In this document: in pieces, positions 16,688 to 25,997 of the stretch
Layout: each line of letters starts with the position of its first letter
Numbering within the stretch: position 1 is the first letter of the stretch
NCBI GenBank assembly: GCA_019634575.1
Contig: JAHCAY010000001.1
Coordinates: 868,001 to 932,000 of the forward strand
DNA from: Candidatus Didemnitutus sp.
Lineage (GTDB): Bacteria; Verrucomicrobiota; Verrucomicrobiia; Opitutales; Opitutaceae
Direction of reading: 5' to 3'
Length of the DNA: 64,000 nt
Made by a program: the position numbers and the translations under genes
The notes under the pieces: generated by a model
What the model was told of the DNA's origin: nothing
Databases searched by the model: none
Seen by the model: only the letters and a program-made list of their open reading frames with translations

Positions 16688-19600
16688 ATGAAAACCCTGC
16701 CTCGTCATTTGTGGCGGTCGGTCGTCGGCCGCACTCTCCTCCTTGGCGGTCTCCTGCTCGGCACGGGCATCGCCACCCCGACCGCGTCAGCCCAGCGCGG
16801 CGGACGGACCGCACCGGCGGCGACGGAAGGGTTGACCGTCACCGACACCACCATCGGGCTGCGTCTGAAAATCGTCAGCTCCCGCGGCGCGGACATCATC
16901 GTCATCGACAAGATCCACGCCGGCACGCGTTCCGCTCAGATGGAACTGAAGACGGGCGACGTGCTCACCCACATCAACGACCAGCCCGTCAACTCACTCG
17001 AGCAAGCGTCGCAACTGATCGAGGCGTGGACCACGAACCAGGACGGGGCGCTGTCGCTGCTCCTCTCGCGCGGGAAGGCGAAACTGAAGTTCTTCCTCTA
17101 CCCGCTCCGCGAGACCGCCAACTCCGCGCGTCCCGTCCGCCCGCCTCTCCCCGGAAGCGAAGGCCGCACCGCTGCTGGCCGCGGTGCGCCAGCAGCCGCA
17201 GCCACTCAGGTCCAGAACGCAAAGCGCGAGGCGGTGCGTGGACGTCGCTTCGCCGCCAGCCAGCAGCCGGTCACGCTGGCCCGCGGCGACCTCACCGATC
17301 CCTGGACGATTCCCGGGCTTGCGCCGCGCTCCGCCGATCGCACCGGCATCAACGTCCTGCGGCGCGTCTTCATCGATCCCGCCACCGGTGAACTCGCGTT
17401 TGCGGGCGTCTACGATCCGGCGTTCGCGACCGGACCGATCGACTACTCGACACTGTTGCATGATGCGCTGCGCAGCCCCGCGCCCTCGTTCAGCTTGGAG
17501 CCGACCGCCGCCTCGAAGGCCGCCGGCGCCGCGTTCGTCCGCCAGTTCGACCAGCAGATGCAGACCAACCTGAGCGACCTCGCCGCCGGCAAGGCGTGGC
17601 TGCTCGGTATCTTCAACCAGCTTCTCACCAACCCGAACCTCGAAGCCGACCGGCGCCGCTTCGTGGCGCGCGGAGTGGAGCTGCTCGGCGCGTCGGCGGA
17701 TGAGATCCCTGGCTGCGTGCGCGGCATGCTCGGACAGGCGCCGGCTGGCTCGCCGGAATGGGCGCTTTTCTGGTCCTATTGCTACACCAAACTCGGTAGC
17801 CTGGGCGGCGCCACTTTCGTCCGCGCGGGCGCCGCCAACGACTCCGCCGGCCTGAGCATCGCGCTCGATCTGCTCGGCGTGCTGCCCACGATCAACTCGA
17901 TCCGTCAGCAGAAACAGTCCGGCGCGCTCTCCGAGTCACAGGCGCAAGCCCAGGCCGAGGTCGCCATCTGGGGAGCAATTTTTCGCAATTGCGGCGTGCC
18001 CAGCCAACGCTGGCAGAGCGCGGGTGACCGCGCCGGCCGGAGTGGCGACATCACGGCGTTTCGCGCCGTGGCCGATGAGGTGAACGCCAACCTCGTGCGC
18101 GAACGCATCATCGAGCCTTGGCTGAACGGCCTCGTGCTCTCGGAATCGTTCCTCCAGGCCCAACACCGGATGCCCGCGCTGGAAGTCGCACCCGTCTTCC
18201 TCGACGGCCTAGCCCCCACCTCCGAACTGGCGCGCACCTTCCTCGCGGCCGACTGGACGCTGAAGACACTCGGCACGACACCCGAGCTCGCCACGCGCGT
18301 GCCCGGCCACGTCACGCCCAGCCAATTCAGCGCCCGCCTCGAAGCCGAGCGCGATGTCCACGAATTGGGCGACCTCAGCGTGCGCTTCTGGCTCGTGCCG
18401 GAAGCTGTGCCGCTGAGCGCCGCGCCCGACGGCAGCGTGATCGCGTTCGGCGACGCGCGCCCCGGCGTCCGCGCGCGGATCATGAGCCATGATCGCTGCA
18501 ACTCCACTGCCGCGCGCCGCCTCGCCGAAGATGCGATGCAAGGCTACGCCGCGATGCTCACGACCCGCTACGCCGACTACGCGCGCGCGTTGCCCGAGCT
18601 GCATCGCCTGCGCGAGGCGGCCAAAATCCTCGCGCTCGTCCGCTGGGCCCAGGCGCGCGGCACCAAGCTCGCGCCGCCCTTCCCGCCCGCGCCGGTGGCC
18701 CCGCTGCCCGCGCAATTCCAGCGCGGTTTCTGGACCGGCAACTTCGACTCGTCCGGCGGACGGACGTTCTTCGGTCTCGTCGCCATCGGCGGCGTCGACT
18801 TCGGCCCCGACGCCGGCAACGGGTGGGTCCAGGCCGGCATCGATCCCGCGTTGAAAACCAGCGCGGCGGGACAACTCCTCGCCAGCGCCGGCCTCGGCCG
18901 CGCGGCCGTCGATGCCGCCGCGAAGGGCGACCTCGAGTCCGCCCGCGCCCTCGCCGACCAGAGCGCCCGCGCGATGACCGGGGATTTCGATTTCACCGGA
19001 CACCCCGCGCTGGTGGGCATCCCCGAGGCTTCCCCGCCTTCTCCGGTCGACGCCGTGTTGCTGCAAGGCGAGATGCTCGCGCAGACCCGCCAGAACATCG
19101 ACTTGATGGAGCGCGCCCAAAAAATCCTCCGCCAGACCGGCGTCGGCGACCTGCCCCGCGCCGAAGCCTTGGAGCAGTGGAATCGCGGCGAGGGCAATCT
19201 GAAGCAGCTGCAAACCCTCGCTACCATCCGCGAGTTTCCGCTGCCCACCCGCCAAGTCGTGCAGCTCCTGCGCAACGGCGACTGGAACCAATTGCCGAAG
19301 CCTCCACCGGTCGCCGCCGCGCCCGCCGCGCCGCCCGCCAAGCCGCGGCCCGCCGTCGACCCCGAGGAGCGCGCCCGCATCCGCGGCGAAATCACGCAGC
19401 TGCGCACCGAGCTCTGCCGCATCCAGACGCAACTCCGGCGCTTCAACGCCACCATCCAATCCGACCTCGACCAGCGTGCCGAGTGGGAGAAGGTCACGAA
19501 CGACGCCTATGAAAGCGCGTTGAAGCGCGCGCAGGAGAAGTTCGAGGAATTCAGCGTCGATTTCCCCGGCGACATCCTGAAGGAGAAACTCGCCACCGTC

Positions 19601-20047
19601 ACCGATCCGGCCGAGCGCGCGAAGATCGAGCGCGCCCTGCGGCTCGTCGACCGTTTCAAGGACGCCTACACCACGCGCGATTTCTCCGACTGGGCGTCCA
19701 AGGAGGAGTTCACGCGCGAGGAGATCGTCGAGGGCATCAAGCAGATCATGGAAATCTGCGAGGTCGAGAAGCGCATCAAGGACTACCTGGAAAAGAAGTG
19801 GGGCCTGAAACGCGCCATCGCCTTCTACGAGGCCGCCGACGATCTCGTCACCTCCGCCTACGACGTCAGCGCCGAGGTCATCGCCTGGCGTCGCCTCAAA
19901 CAGCTCAATCGCAACAGCGACGATTTCCTCAAGGCCACCGAGGCCTCCGGCCGTCGCCTGCGCGAGCTCATTGCCGCCATCCACGAGCGCGAGATCCGGC
20001 TCGGACTCGATCCCGGCAGCACCAAGGAGCCCTGCGCCGCGCCCTGA
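16688..20047 (+). CDS. Large secreted PDZ-domain protein, function unknown
   Basis: 1,119 residues. ATG 16688 gives a signal peptide (HLWRSVVGRTLLLGGLLLGT, cleaved near SAQ). One PDZ domain lies at about residues 45-145 (GLRLKIVSSRGADIIVIDKI, MELKTGDVLTHINDQPVNS). No protease triad is attached, so this is not an HtrA. The middle about 650 residues are Ala-rich and helical. A Pro/Ala hinge near residue 880 precedes charged, probably coiled-coil sequence to the end. Paired Cys occur in VMEICEVEK-like helices and near the C-terminus. A GTG at 16667 could couple it to the upstream gene. It looks like a periplasmic scaffold. Confidence 0.75.
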   Translation: MKTLPRHLWRSVVGRTLLLGGLLLGTGIATPTASAQRGGRTAPAATEGLTVTDTTIGLRLKIVSSRGADIIVIDKIHAGTRSAQMELKTGDVLTHINDQPVNSLEQASQLIEAWTTNQDGALSLLLSRGKAKLKFFLYPLRETANSARPVRPPLPGSEGRTAAGRGAPAAAATQVQNAKREAVRGRRFAASQQPVTLARGDLTDPWTIPGLAPRSADRTGINVLRRVFIDPATGELAFAGVYDPAFATGPIDYSTLLHDALRSPAPSFSLEPTAASKAAGAAFVRQFDQQMQTNLSDLAAGKAWLLGIFNQLLTNPNLEADRRRFVARGVELLGASADEIPGCVRGMLGQAPAGSPEWALFWSYCYTKLGSLGGATFVRAGAANDSAGLSIALDLLGVLPTINSIRQQKQSGALSESQAQAQAEVAIWGAIFRNCGVPSQRWQSAGDRAGRSGDITAFRAVADEVNANLVRERIIEPWLNGLVLSESFLQAQHRMPALEVAPVFLDGLAPTSELARTFLAADWTLKTLGTTPELATRVPGHVTPSQFSARLEAERDVHELGDLSVRFWLVPEAVPLSAAPDGSVIAFGDARPGVRARIMSHDRCNSTAARRLAEDAMQGYAAMLTTRYADYARALPELHRLREAAKILALVRWAQARGTKLAPPFPPAPVAPLPAQFQRGFWTGNFDSSGGRTFFGLVAIGGVDFGPDAGNGWVQAGIDPALKTSAAGQLLASAGLGRAAVDAAAKGDLESARALADQSARAMTGDFDFTGHPALVGIPEASPPSPVDAVLLQGEMLAQTRQNIDLMERAQKILRQTGVGDLPRAEALEQWNRGEGNLKQLQTLATIREFPLPTRQVVQLLRNGDWNQLPKPPPVAAAPAAPPAKPRPAVDPEERARIRGEITQLRTELCRIQTQLRRFNATIQSDLDQRAEWEKVTNDAYESALKRAQEKFEEFSVDFPGDILKEKLATVTDPAERAKIERALRLVDRFKDAYTTRDFSDWASKEEFTREEIVEGIKQIMEICEVEKRIKDYLEKKWGLKRAIAFYEAADDLVTSAYDVSAEVIAWRRLKQLNRNSDDFLKATEASGRRLRELIAAIHEREIRLGLDPGSTKEPCAAP

Positions 20048-20118
20048 AGCCGCAAAATCCCGCCAGCGCTCGGCAAGGCGCGCGCAGCCGCGGCGGCGCG
20101 CGCCTGCTTGAATGGCGG

Positions 20119-20373
20119 ATGCACCCGCAACTCACTCCCAGCGTCCACGGCCACGAAGTGATGGATGCCATGCTCGCCTCCGGTCGCCTTTTCACCCGCG
20201 ACACCGCCACCGATTTCCTCACGGGGAAATTCGGCTTCGGCACGCGCTACCACACCTGCTCGGCCGAAGGCATGACCGCCGCCGAACTCGTCGATTTCCT
20301 CGCCGCCCGCGGTAAGTTCGTCGGCACCGAGGAAGGCTTCACGGTCAACACGCACCACGTCTGCCAGCACTGA
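20119..20373 (+). CDS. yecH: YecH-family small metal-binding-type protein
   Basis: 84 residues, matching the size of the YecH/DUF2492 family. The N-terminal VHGHEVMDAMLASGR, the middle YHTCSAEGMTAAELVDFL and the C-terminal HHVCQH reproduce the family pattern, with conserved His and Cys residues thought to bind metal. The biological role is unknown. ATG 20119 starts shortly before the family motif. It lies between the PDZ gene and the ROK gene, same strand, 71 bases after the former. Confidence 0.85.
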   Translation: MHPQLTPSVHGHEVMDAMLASGRLFTRDTATDFLTGKFGFGTRYHTCSAEGMTAAELVDFLAARGKFVGTEEGFTVNTHHVCQH

Positions 20374-20430
20374 TGCACGCAACGGGAGATTGCGCCGGCT
20401 CCCCCGCTCCGCTCCACTAGACGCACCCCC

Positions 20431-21474
20431 ATGAGCACGGCCAAAATCTATCTCGGCACCGACAGCGGTGCGACGACCTCCAAGACCGGCGGCATCTTTG
20501 CCGACGGCACCATCATCTCCCATCAGCTCCGCCAGAGCTCCACGAACTCCCAAGCCGGCACCGACGCCGTCGTGCGCGGCTGGATCGAGGGAGCAAAGGG
20601 TTTCCTCGCCGAGAACAAGCTCACCTGGGATCAGGTCGGCGCCGTCGGCCTCGCCATTCCCGGCCCCTATCTCAGTTACGGCATCATGGGGCAGGCGGCC
20701 AATCTGCCGCGCTCGTTCCTCGGGTGGAATTTCCACAACGACTACGCCGCCGCCCTCGCCGAAGCCGCCGGCCGGCCCGTGCCCCTCGTCGTCGGCAACG
20801 ACGGCAACTACGGCGGCGTGGGCGAGGCCCACCGCGTGCTCGCCGGCCGCAAAGCCTCCGTGCTGATGCTCGCCCCCGGCTCCGGCCTCGGCGCCGCCTA
20901 CGTCGGCATCGATGGCGCGCCACTCGACGGCGACACCATCTCCGGCATGGAAGGCGGCCACATGCCCGCTCCGCTGCACCTGCTCGGCAACATTGCGCCC
21001 TTCAAATGCGGCTGCGGACGCGACTGGGGCTGCGTCGAGGCCTACACGACGATCTCCGGCCTGCCCCAACTGCTCGCCCACTTCCTGCCGCGCTTCCCGC
21101 AGCATCCGCTCGCCTCGTCGCCCGCGCCGGACAAGGACAAGGCGCTGTCGCTCCGCGGTCTCGCGCAGCAAGGCGATCCGCTCGCCCTCGCGATCTTCGA
21201 CTTCCAGGCGCGCGCGCTCGGCCTGCACATCGCGAACCTCCTCATGGCGCTCGACACCGAATACGTCGTCATCGGCGGCGGCCTGATCGATCCCGGCGCG
21301 ACCACCCCCGCCTTCCGCCTGCGCTACCTCGAGGGCATCCGCGCCGCCGCGGAGCCCTATCTGTGGGAGCCGCAAAAGGCGCGTCTCAAGATCGTTCCCG
21401 CCACCCTCGGCGAGCTCTCCCAAGCCATCGGCGCCGCGCTCGTCGCGCGCCTCTCATTCCCCACGCCGGCCTGA
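20431..21474 (+). CDS. ROK-family sugar kinase
   Basis: 347 residues. Phosphate loop YLGTDSGATTSKTGG near the N-terminus, catalytic Asp in VGNDGNYGGVGEA at about residue 130, and zinc-binding CGCGRDWGCVEAYTT at about 192-206 are diagnostic of the ROK fold. An ATP-binding block, VVIGGGLIDPG, lies near residue 280. There is no helix-turn-helix, so it is a kinase rather than a ROK repressor. The substrate is probably glucose or another aldohexose or N-acetyl sugar. The start is preceded by CACCCCC rather than a Shine-Dalgarno sequence. Confidence 0.9.
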   Translation: MSTAKIYLGTDSGATTSKTGGIFADGTIISHQLRQSSTNSQAGTDAVVRGWIEGAKGFLAENKLTWDQVGAVGLAIPGPYLSYGIMGQAANLPRSFLGWNFHNDYAAALAEAAGRPVPLVVGNDGNYGGVGEAHRVLAGRKASVLMLAPGSGLGAAYVGIDGAPLDGDTISGMEGGHMPAPLHLLGNIAPFKCGCGRDWGCVEAYTTISGLPQLLAHFLPRFPQHPLASSPAPDKDKALSLRGLAQQGDPLALAIFDFQARALGLHIANLLMALDTEYVVIGGGLIDPGATTPAFRLRYLEGIRAAAEPYLWEPQKARLKIVPATLGELSQAIGAALVARLSFPTPA

Positions 21475-21575
21475 GCCGATTGGCGCGGGCCTCGCGCCCT
21501 CCCGTCCGCCGGTCAGGTCGCCGCGCCCCGACTCGGCGGTTGCCGCGCGACGTCGACGCCCTTCAATCCACCGCC

Positions 21576-22160
21576 ATGCAAACCGCGGATATCCACTCCC
21601 TGCTCGCGTTTCTCCGTCGCGCGGAGCGGCTGAAAACCGTCACGCGCACCTCGTGGACTTCGGAAGGCAAACAGGAAAGCACCGCCGAGCACACCTGGCG
21701 CCTCTGCCTCTTCGCGCTGAGCGTGAAACCGTGGTTTCCCGAGCTGGATTTCGAGCGCGTGCTCGCCATCGCGCTCGTGCACGACCTCGGTGAAGCGGTC
21801 AGCGGCGACATCTCCGCCGTGCTCCAAGTCGGCGCGCCGCCGAAACACGAGCAGGAACGCCGCGACCTCATCCAGTTGCTCGGCGACGCGCCCGACTCGG
21901 TGCGCACCAACCTCCTCGCGCTCTTCGACGAATACAACTCCGCCGCCACGCCCGAAGCGAAGTTCGTGAAAGCCGTCGATAAGCTCGAGACGATCCTCCA
22001 GCACAACCAAGGCCGCAACCCCGCGACCTTCGACTACGCCTTCAACTTGCCCTACGGCCAGCAATACACCGCCGGCCACCCGGTGATCGTGAAGCTCCGC
22101 GAAATCCTCGACGCCGAAACGCAGGCCCGCGCCGCCGGCGATCGCCCGCCACCGCTCTGA
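21576..22160 (+). CDS. HD-domain hydrolase (YfbR/HDDC2-like nucleotidase)
   Basis: 194 residues. Metal-binding HD motifs are AEHTWRLCLF (first His), ALVHDLGEAVSGDI (the HD pair) and FVKAVDKLETILQ (distal Asp). Order and spacing match the YfbR/HDDC2 family of 5'-deoxynucleotidases, which dephosphorylate dNMPs. ATG 21576 begins right before the family's usual first helix. The 101 bases upstream hold no gene. Confidence 0.85.
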   Translation: MQTADIHSLLAFLRRAERLKTVTRTSWTSEGKQESTAEHTWRLCLFALSVKPWFPELDFERVLAIALVHDLGEAVSGDISAVLQVGAPPKHEQERRDLIQLLGDAPDSVRTNLLALFDEYNSAATPEAKFVKAVDKLETILQHNQGRNPATFDYAFNLPYGQQYTAGHPVIVKLREILDAETQARAAGDRPPPL

Positions 22161-22300
22161 GCTGGAATCCGGCAGTTGGGCGCGCGTCTCGACTCTAGCG
22201 CCCCGCACTCAAAGGTCGTCGTTGCCGGCCCTCCGCGACGACTGGCGTCAGCCGGGACGCCGACACCCACCGCTCCGTGCAATCCGACGCTCGTTGCGCG

Positions 22301-22327
22301 GTGGCCCGCGACCTCCGGGCGCGGGTC
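22301..22327. repeat. REP-like palindrome, family A (single arm)
   Basis: GTGGCCCGCGACCTCCGGGC and the next bases GCGGGTC. CCCGCG pairs with CGCGGG around ACCTCCGGG. The same 26-base unit occurs at 23781, 24665, 42600 and 58658. It lies in the gap before the amidohydrolase gene. Confidence 0.8.
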
Positions 22328-22412
22328 GCTCGCGGCATGCGGCTCGCACCAGCCGGCAGCCGCGTCTCAACCGCTCGCTTGCCTCGCCCCCGCAATCCGA
22401 TTTCGTGCCCGC

Positions 22413-23744
22413 ATGCTTCGCCGCCTTGCCCCCCTCGTCGCCGCGGTCTGCGCGACCACCGCCTTTGCCGCCGAAACGTCCACTCCCGCGGCACCCGCCG
22501 TCACCTACATCAAGGCCGCGCGCGTGATCGACCCCAAGTCCGGCACGGTGTTGCCGGATCAGGTCATCACCGTCACCGGCGACAAGGTCACCGCTGTCAC
22601 CGCGCTGGCCGCGACGACGCTCCCAGCGGGCGCACACCTGATCGATCTCGGCAACGCCACCGTGCTGCCGGGGCTGATCGATTGCCACACGCACGTCACG
22701 GGCCAGCCGGAGAATTTCTACGAGGACATCTTCCGTAAGAGCCCCATCGACGAGGCAACGACCTCGCATCTCTACGCGCGCCGCACGCTGCTCGCGGGCT
22801 TCACGACGATCCGCAATGTCGGCGCGGGCAACTACGTCGACTTCGCGCTCCGCCGGGCGATCGAGAAAGGCGAAGTCGCCGGCCCGCGCATGCAAGCCAG
22901 CGGCCCCGCGCTCAGCGCGACCGGCGGACACGGCGACCTAAACGGCATGTCGCCCTACGTGCGCTTCGAGGGCGACATCAACGGTGTCGCCGACGGCGTT
23001 GACGCGGTCCGCAAAAAAGTCCGCGAGAACGTCAAATACGGCGCCGACGTCATCAAGATGCTCGCGACCGCCGGCGTGTTGTCCGAGGAGGAATCCGTCG
23101 GCGCACCGCAATACCAGCTCGACGAGATGAAGGCCATCGTCGACGAGGCCGCGCTCTGGGGACGGAAGGTCGCCGCCCACGCCCACGGCACCGAAGGCAT
23201 CAAGATGGCGATCAAAGCCGGCGTCGCCTCCATCGAGCACGCGAGTTTCATCGACGACGAAGGCATCAAGCTCGCCCTCGAACGCGGCACCTACCTCGTG
23301 CCCGACATCTACAACGACGATTACATCCTCGCCGAGTATTCGCGCATGGGCTACCCGGACAAAATCATCGAGAAGGAGCGCAAGGTCGGCCGCACGCAGC
23401 GCGAGAATTTCGCCAAGGCCGTGAAAGCCGGCTGCAAGATCGCCTACGGCACCGACTCCGGCGTCTACCCGCACGGCTGGAACGGAAAACAGTTCTTCCA
23501 CATGGTGAAGTGGGGCATGACGCCCATGCAGGCCATCCAGTCCGCCACCGTCGCCGCCGCCGATCTGCTCGGCTGGCAGACCAAGGTCGGCCAGATCGCG
23601 CCCGGCTTCTACGCCGATCTCATCGCCGTCAAAGGCGACCCGCTCGCCGACGTCACCGTGCTGGAGAAAATCGATTTCGTCATGAAAGGCGGCGAGGTCT
23701 ACAAGGATGCGATCGCCGGCCAACCGGTAAAGCAGTTCGAGTAA
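22413..23744 (+). CDS. Secreted amidohydrolase (Xaa-Pro dipeptidase / imidazolonepropionase-like)
   Basis: 443 residues. ATG 22413 gives a signal peptide (MLRRLAPLVAAVCATTAFAA). The metal-dependent amidohydrolase motifs are all present: LPGLIDCHTHVTG (HxH), a Lys ligand in VIKMLATAG, KVAAHAHGTEG, SIEHASFI and AYGTDSGVYPH (final Asp). The C-terminal composite domain (GFYADLIAVKGDPLADVTVL) is typical of this group, whose characterised members cleave prolidase-type dipeptides or cyclic amides in the periplasm. Exact substrate unknown. Confidence 0.88.
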   Translation: MLRRLAPLVAAVCATTAFAAETSTPAAPAVTYIKAARVIDPKSGTVLPDQVITVTGDKVTAVTALAATTLPAGAHLIDLGNATVLPGLIDCHTHVTGQPENFYEDIFRKSPIDEATTSHLYARRTLLAGFTTIRNVGAGNYVDFALRRAIEKGEVAGPRMQASGPALSATGGHGDLNGMSPYVRFEGDINGVADGVDAVRKKVRENVKYGADVIKMLATAGVLSEEESVGAPQYQLDEMKAIVDEAALWGRKVAAHAHGTEGIKMAIKAGVASIEHASFIDDEGIKLALERGTYLVPDIYNDDYILAEYSRMGYPDKIIEKERKVGRTQRENFAKAVKAGCKIAYGTDSGVYPHGWNGKQFFHMVKWGMTPMQAIQSATVAAADLLGWQTKVGQIAPGFYADLIAVKGDPLADVTVLEKIDFVMKGGEVYKDAIAGQPVKQFE

Positions 23745-23780
23745 AACGCCGCGAACTGACGGGCGTCGCGTTCTACGCCC

Positions 23781-23808
23781 GGTAGCCCGCGACCTCCGGG
23801 CGCGGGTC
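23781..23808. repeat. REP-like palindrome, family A
   Basis: GGTAGCCCGCGACCTCCGGG followed by CGCGGGTC. It lies in the 109-base gap between two convergent genes, immediately before a family E element. Confidence 0.8.
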
Positions 23809-23817
23809 GAGCCTCAA

Positions 23818-23852
23818 GGTAGCGCGGCGCGGAACGGAGTCCGCACCCTACC
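23818..23852 (-). repeat. REP-like palindrome, family E
   Basis: Read on the minus strand it begins GGTAGGGTGCGGACTCCGTT, matching GGTAGGGCGCCGACTCCGTT at 36123. Both copies lie between convergent genes. Confidence 0.75.
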
Positions 23853-23853
23853 C

Positions 23854-24561
23854 TCAATGCCCGTGCTCGATGAACAGCATCATCAACCCGAGCACCGCGA
23901 AAATCGTCCCGAGCAGCGCCGCTTCGTAGCGCTCGAGTTTCTGCAGCGGCAATTTCGAGAAGCCCACGAGCGTCAGCCAGGTGAAAAGCAGCATGCCGAT
24001 CAGCGTGCCGGCCGCGAGGATCGCGCTCAGCACCACGAAGCCCCGCCAACCGTAATGCACGCCTTCGAGATAGACCGGCAGGAAGCCTTCGCACGGTGAG
24101 AGCGTCAGCATCATGAACAACCCGCCGATCGCCGCCCAATCTCCCGCTTGGCGCGACACCAGTTTCGAGTCGGCAATCTCTTCTTCCATGTGGGTGTGAT
24201 CGTCCGCGTGTCCGCAATGCTCGGTCTCGTGGTGGTGCCCACCGGCGTGATGGTGCAGCACGCCCCCGCGTGCTTGCCGCCAGAAAAACCAGCCGCCGAT
24301 CACCAGCAGCGCGGCGCCGGCGACTCGGTTAAACAGTTCGCCGTAGTGCTCCACGAGGTGTTGGCCCACCCACGCGATCCCCAACCCCAGCAGGCTGGTC
24401 AGCAACACATGTCCGAGTCCCGCGGCCATCGACACCGCAAACGTCTTCCCGCGCGCCCAACCGCGCGCCCGCGCCACGAGCACGAACGGCAGCCAGTGCG
24501 TCGGAATCGCGGCGTGGAAAAAGGCGACCGTGAAGCCGGTCGCGGCGAGAGTGGCGAGCAT
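23854..24561 (-). CDS. Polytopic membrane protein with His-rich loop, probable metal exporter
   Basis: 235 residues with about six hydrophobic helices. Between helices 3 and 4 lies a loop with HHHAGGHHHETEHCGHADDH, followed by acidic residues, a typical divalent-metal-binding loop. Helix motifs AAIPTHWLPFVLVARARGW and LTLSPCEGFLPVYLEG recall the UreH/TauE and RcnA-like nickel/cobalt exporter superfamily. No metalloregulator is adjacent. Transport of Ni, Co or Zn is an inference from the loop. It converges with the amidohydrolase gene. Confidence 0.65.
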   Translation of the reverse strand: MLATLAATGFTVAFFHAAIPTHWLPFVLVARARGWARGKTFAVSMAAGLGHVLLTSLLGLGIAWVGQHLVEHYGELFNRVAGAALLVIGGWFFWRQARGGVLHHHAGGHHHETEHCGHADDHTHMEEEIADSKLVSRQAGDWAAIGGLFMMLTLSPCEGFLPVYLEGVHYGWRGFVVLSAILAAGTLIGMLLFTWLTLVGFSKLPLQKLERYEAALLGTIFAVLGLMMLFIEHGH

Positions 24562-24664
24562 GGGAAGAGGCGGAAAGTTCAGCGAATCGGCGGACGCCGC
24601 CGGTGTCGAATCCTGACTTTAGCAAAGTCGTCAAGCGGTTGCGCGTCCCCCCTCGGCGCCTCGC

Positions 24665-24740
24665 GGTAGCCCGCGATCTCCGAGCGCGGGTGCTCGGTTC
24701 GCGAATCGCAAACCCGCGCCCGGAGGTCGCGGGCTACCTC
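24665..24740. repeat. Inverted pair of family A REP-like elements
   Basis: Left arm GGTAGCCCGCGATCTCCGAG (24665 on) and right arm ending GGAGGTCGCGGGCTACCTC (to 24740) are inverted copies, each itself able to fold. Such a two-arm unit is the classic mosaic arrangement of bacterial REP elements. Confidence 0.85.
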
Positions 24741-24765
24741 GCACTCGCCGCGCTTTGTCGGCTCC

Positions 24766-24825
24766 TGTGGGAGCGAGCTTGCTCGCGACTCGTCCGAACC
24801 AGTCGCGAGCAAGCTCGCTCCCACA
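24766..24825. repeat. Perfect 25-bp inverted repeat, family B (GAGCGAGCTTGCTCGC core)
   Basis: Arms at 24766-24790 and 24801-24825 are exact reverse complements around a 10-base loop. The arm contains GGGAGCGAGCTTGCTCGCGA, itself palindromic, and strikingly like the REP sequence known from Pseudomonas. Confidence 0.9.
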
Positions 24826-24956
24826 CTGCCCACCCACCAGACCCGCCCCCGACAAACCACGCGCGAATCCCGGCAACTGTTGCGCGGCACGCCCGGCCCC
24901 GGCTTTGTTACCGTTGGATAAGGTTGTTGCCGGCCGTTCGCGGTCGGCTTTCTTAA

Positions 24957-25882
<926 letters not shown>

Positions 25883-25883
<1 letters not shown>

Positions 25884-25989
25884 ACCACAGATAAACACCG
25901 ATTCACACAGATGTATTCCCACGCACACCGAGATAACACCTTCATCCGGCACTACGCCGATCTGTGCTCTTCTGTGTCCATCTGTGGTT
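25883..25989. repeat. Inverted repeat in the hemF-hemE gap
   Basis: AACCACAGAT (25883-25892) is exactly complementary to ATCTGTGGTT (25980-25989), and inner parts (AAACACCGATTCACACAGAT versus ATCTGTGCTCTTCTGTGTCC) also pair partly. It fills the whole 114-base gap, and its left arm begins within the hemF stop codon. This CACAGAT/ATCTGTG composition differs sharply from the surrounding GC-rich DNA. Confidence 0.75.
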
Positions 25990-25997
25990 AAAAATCC

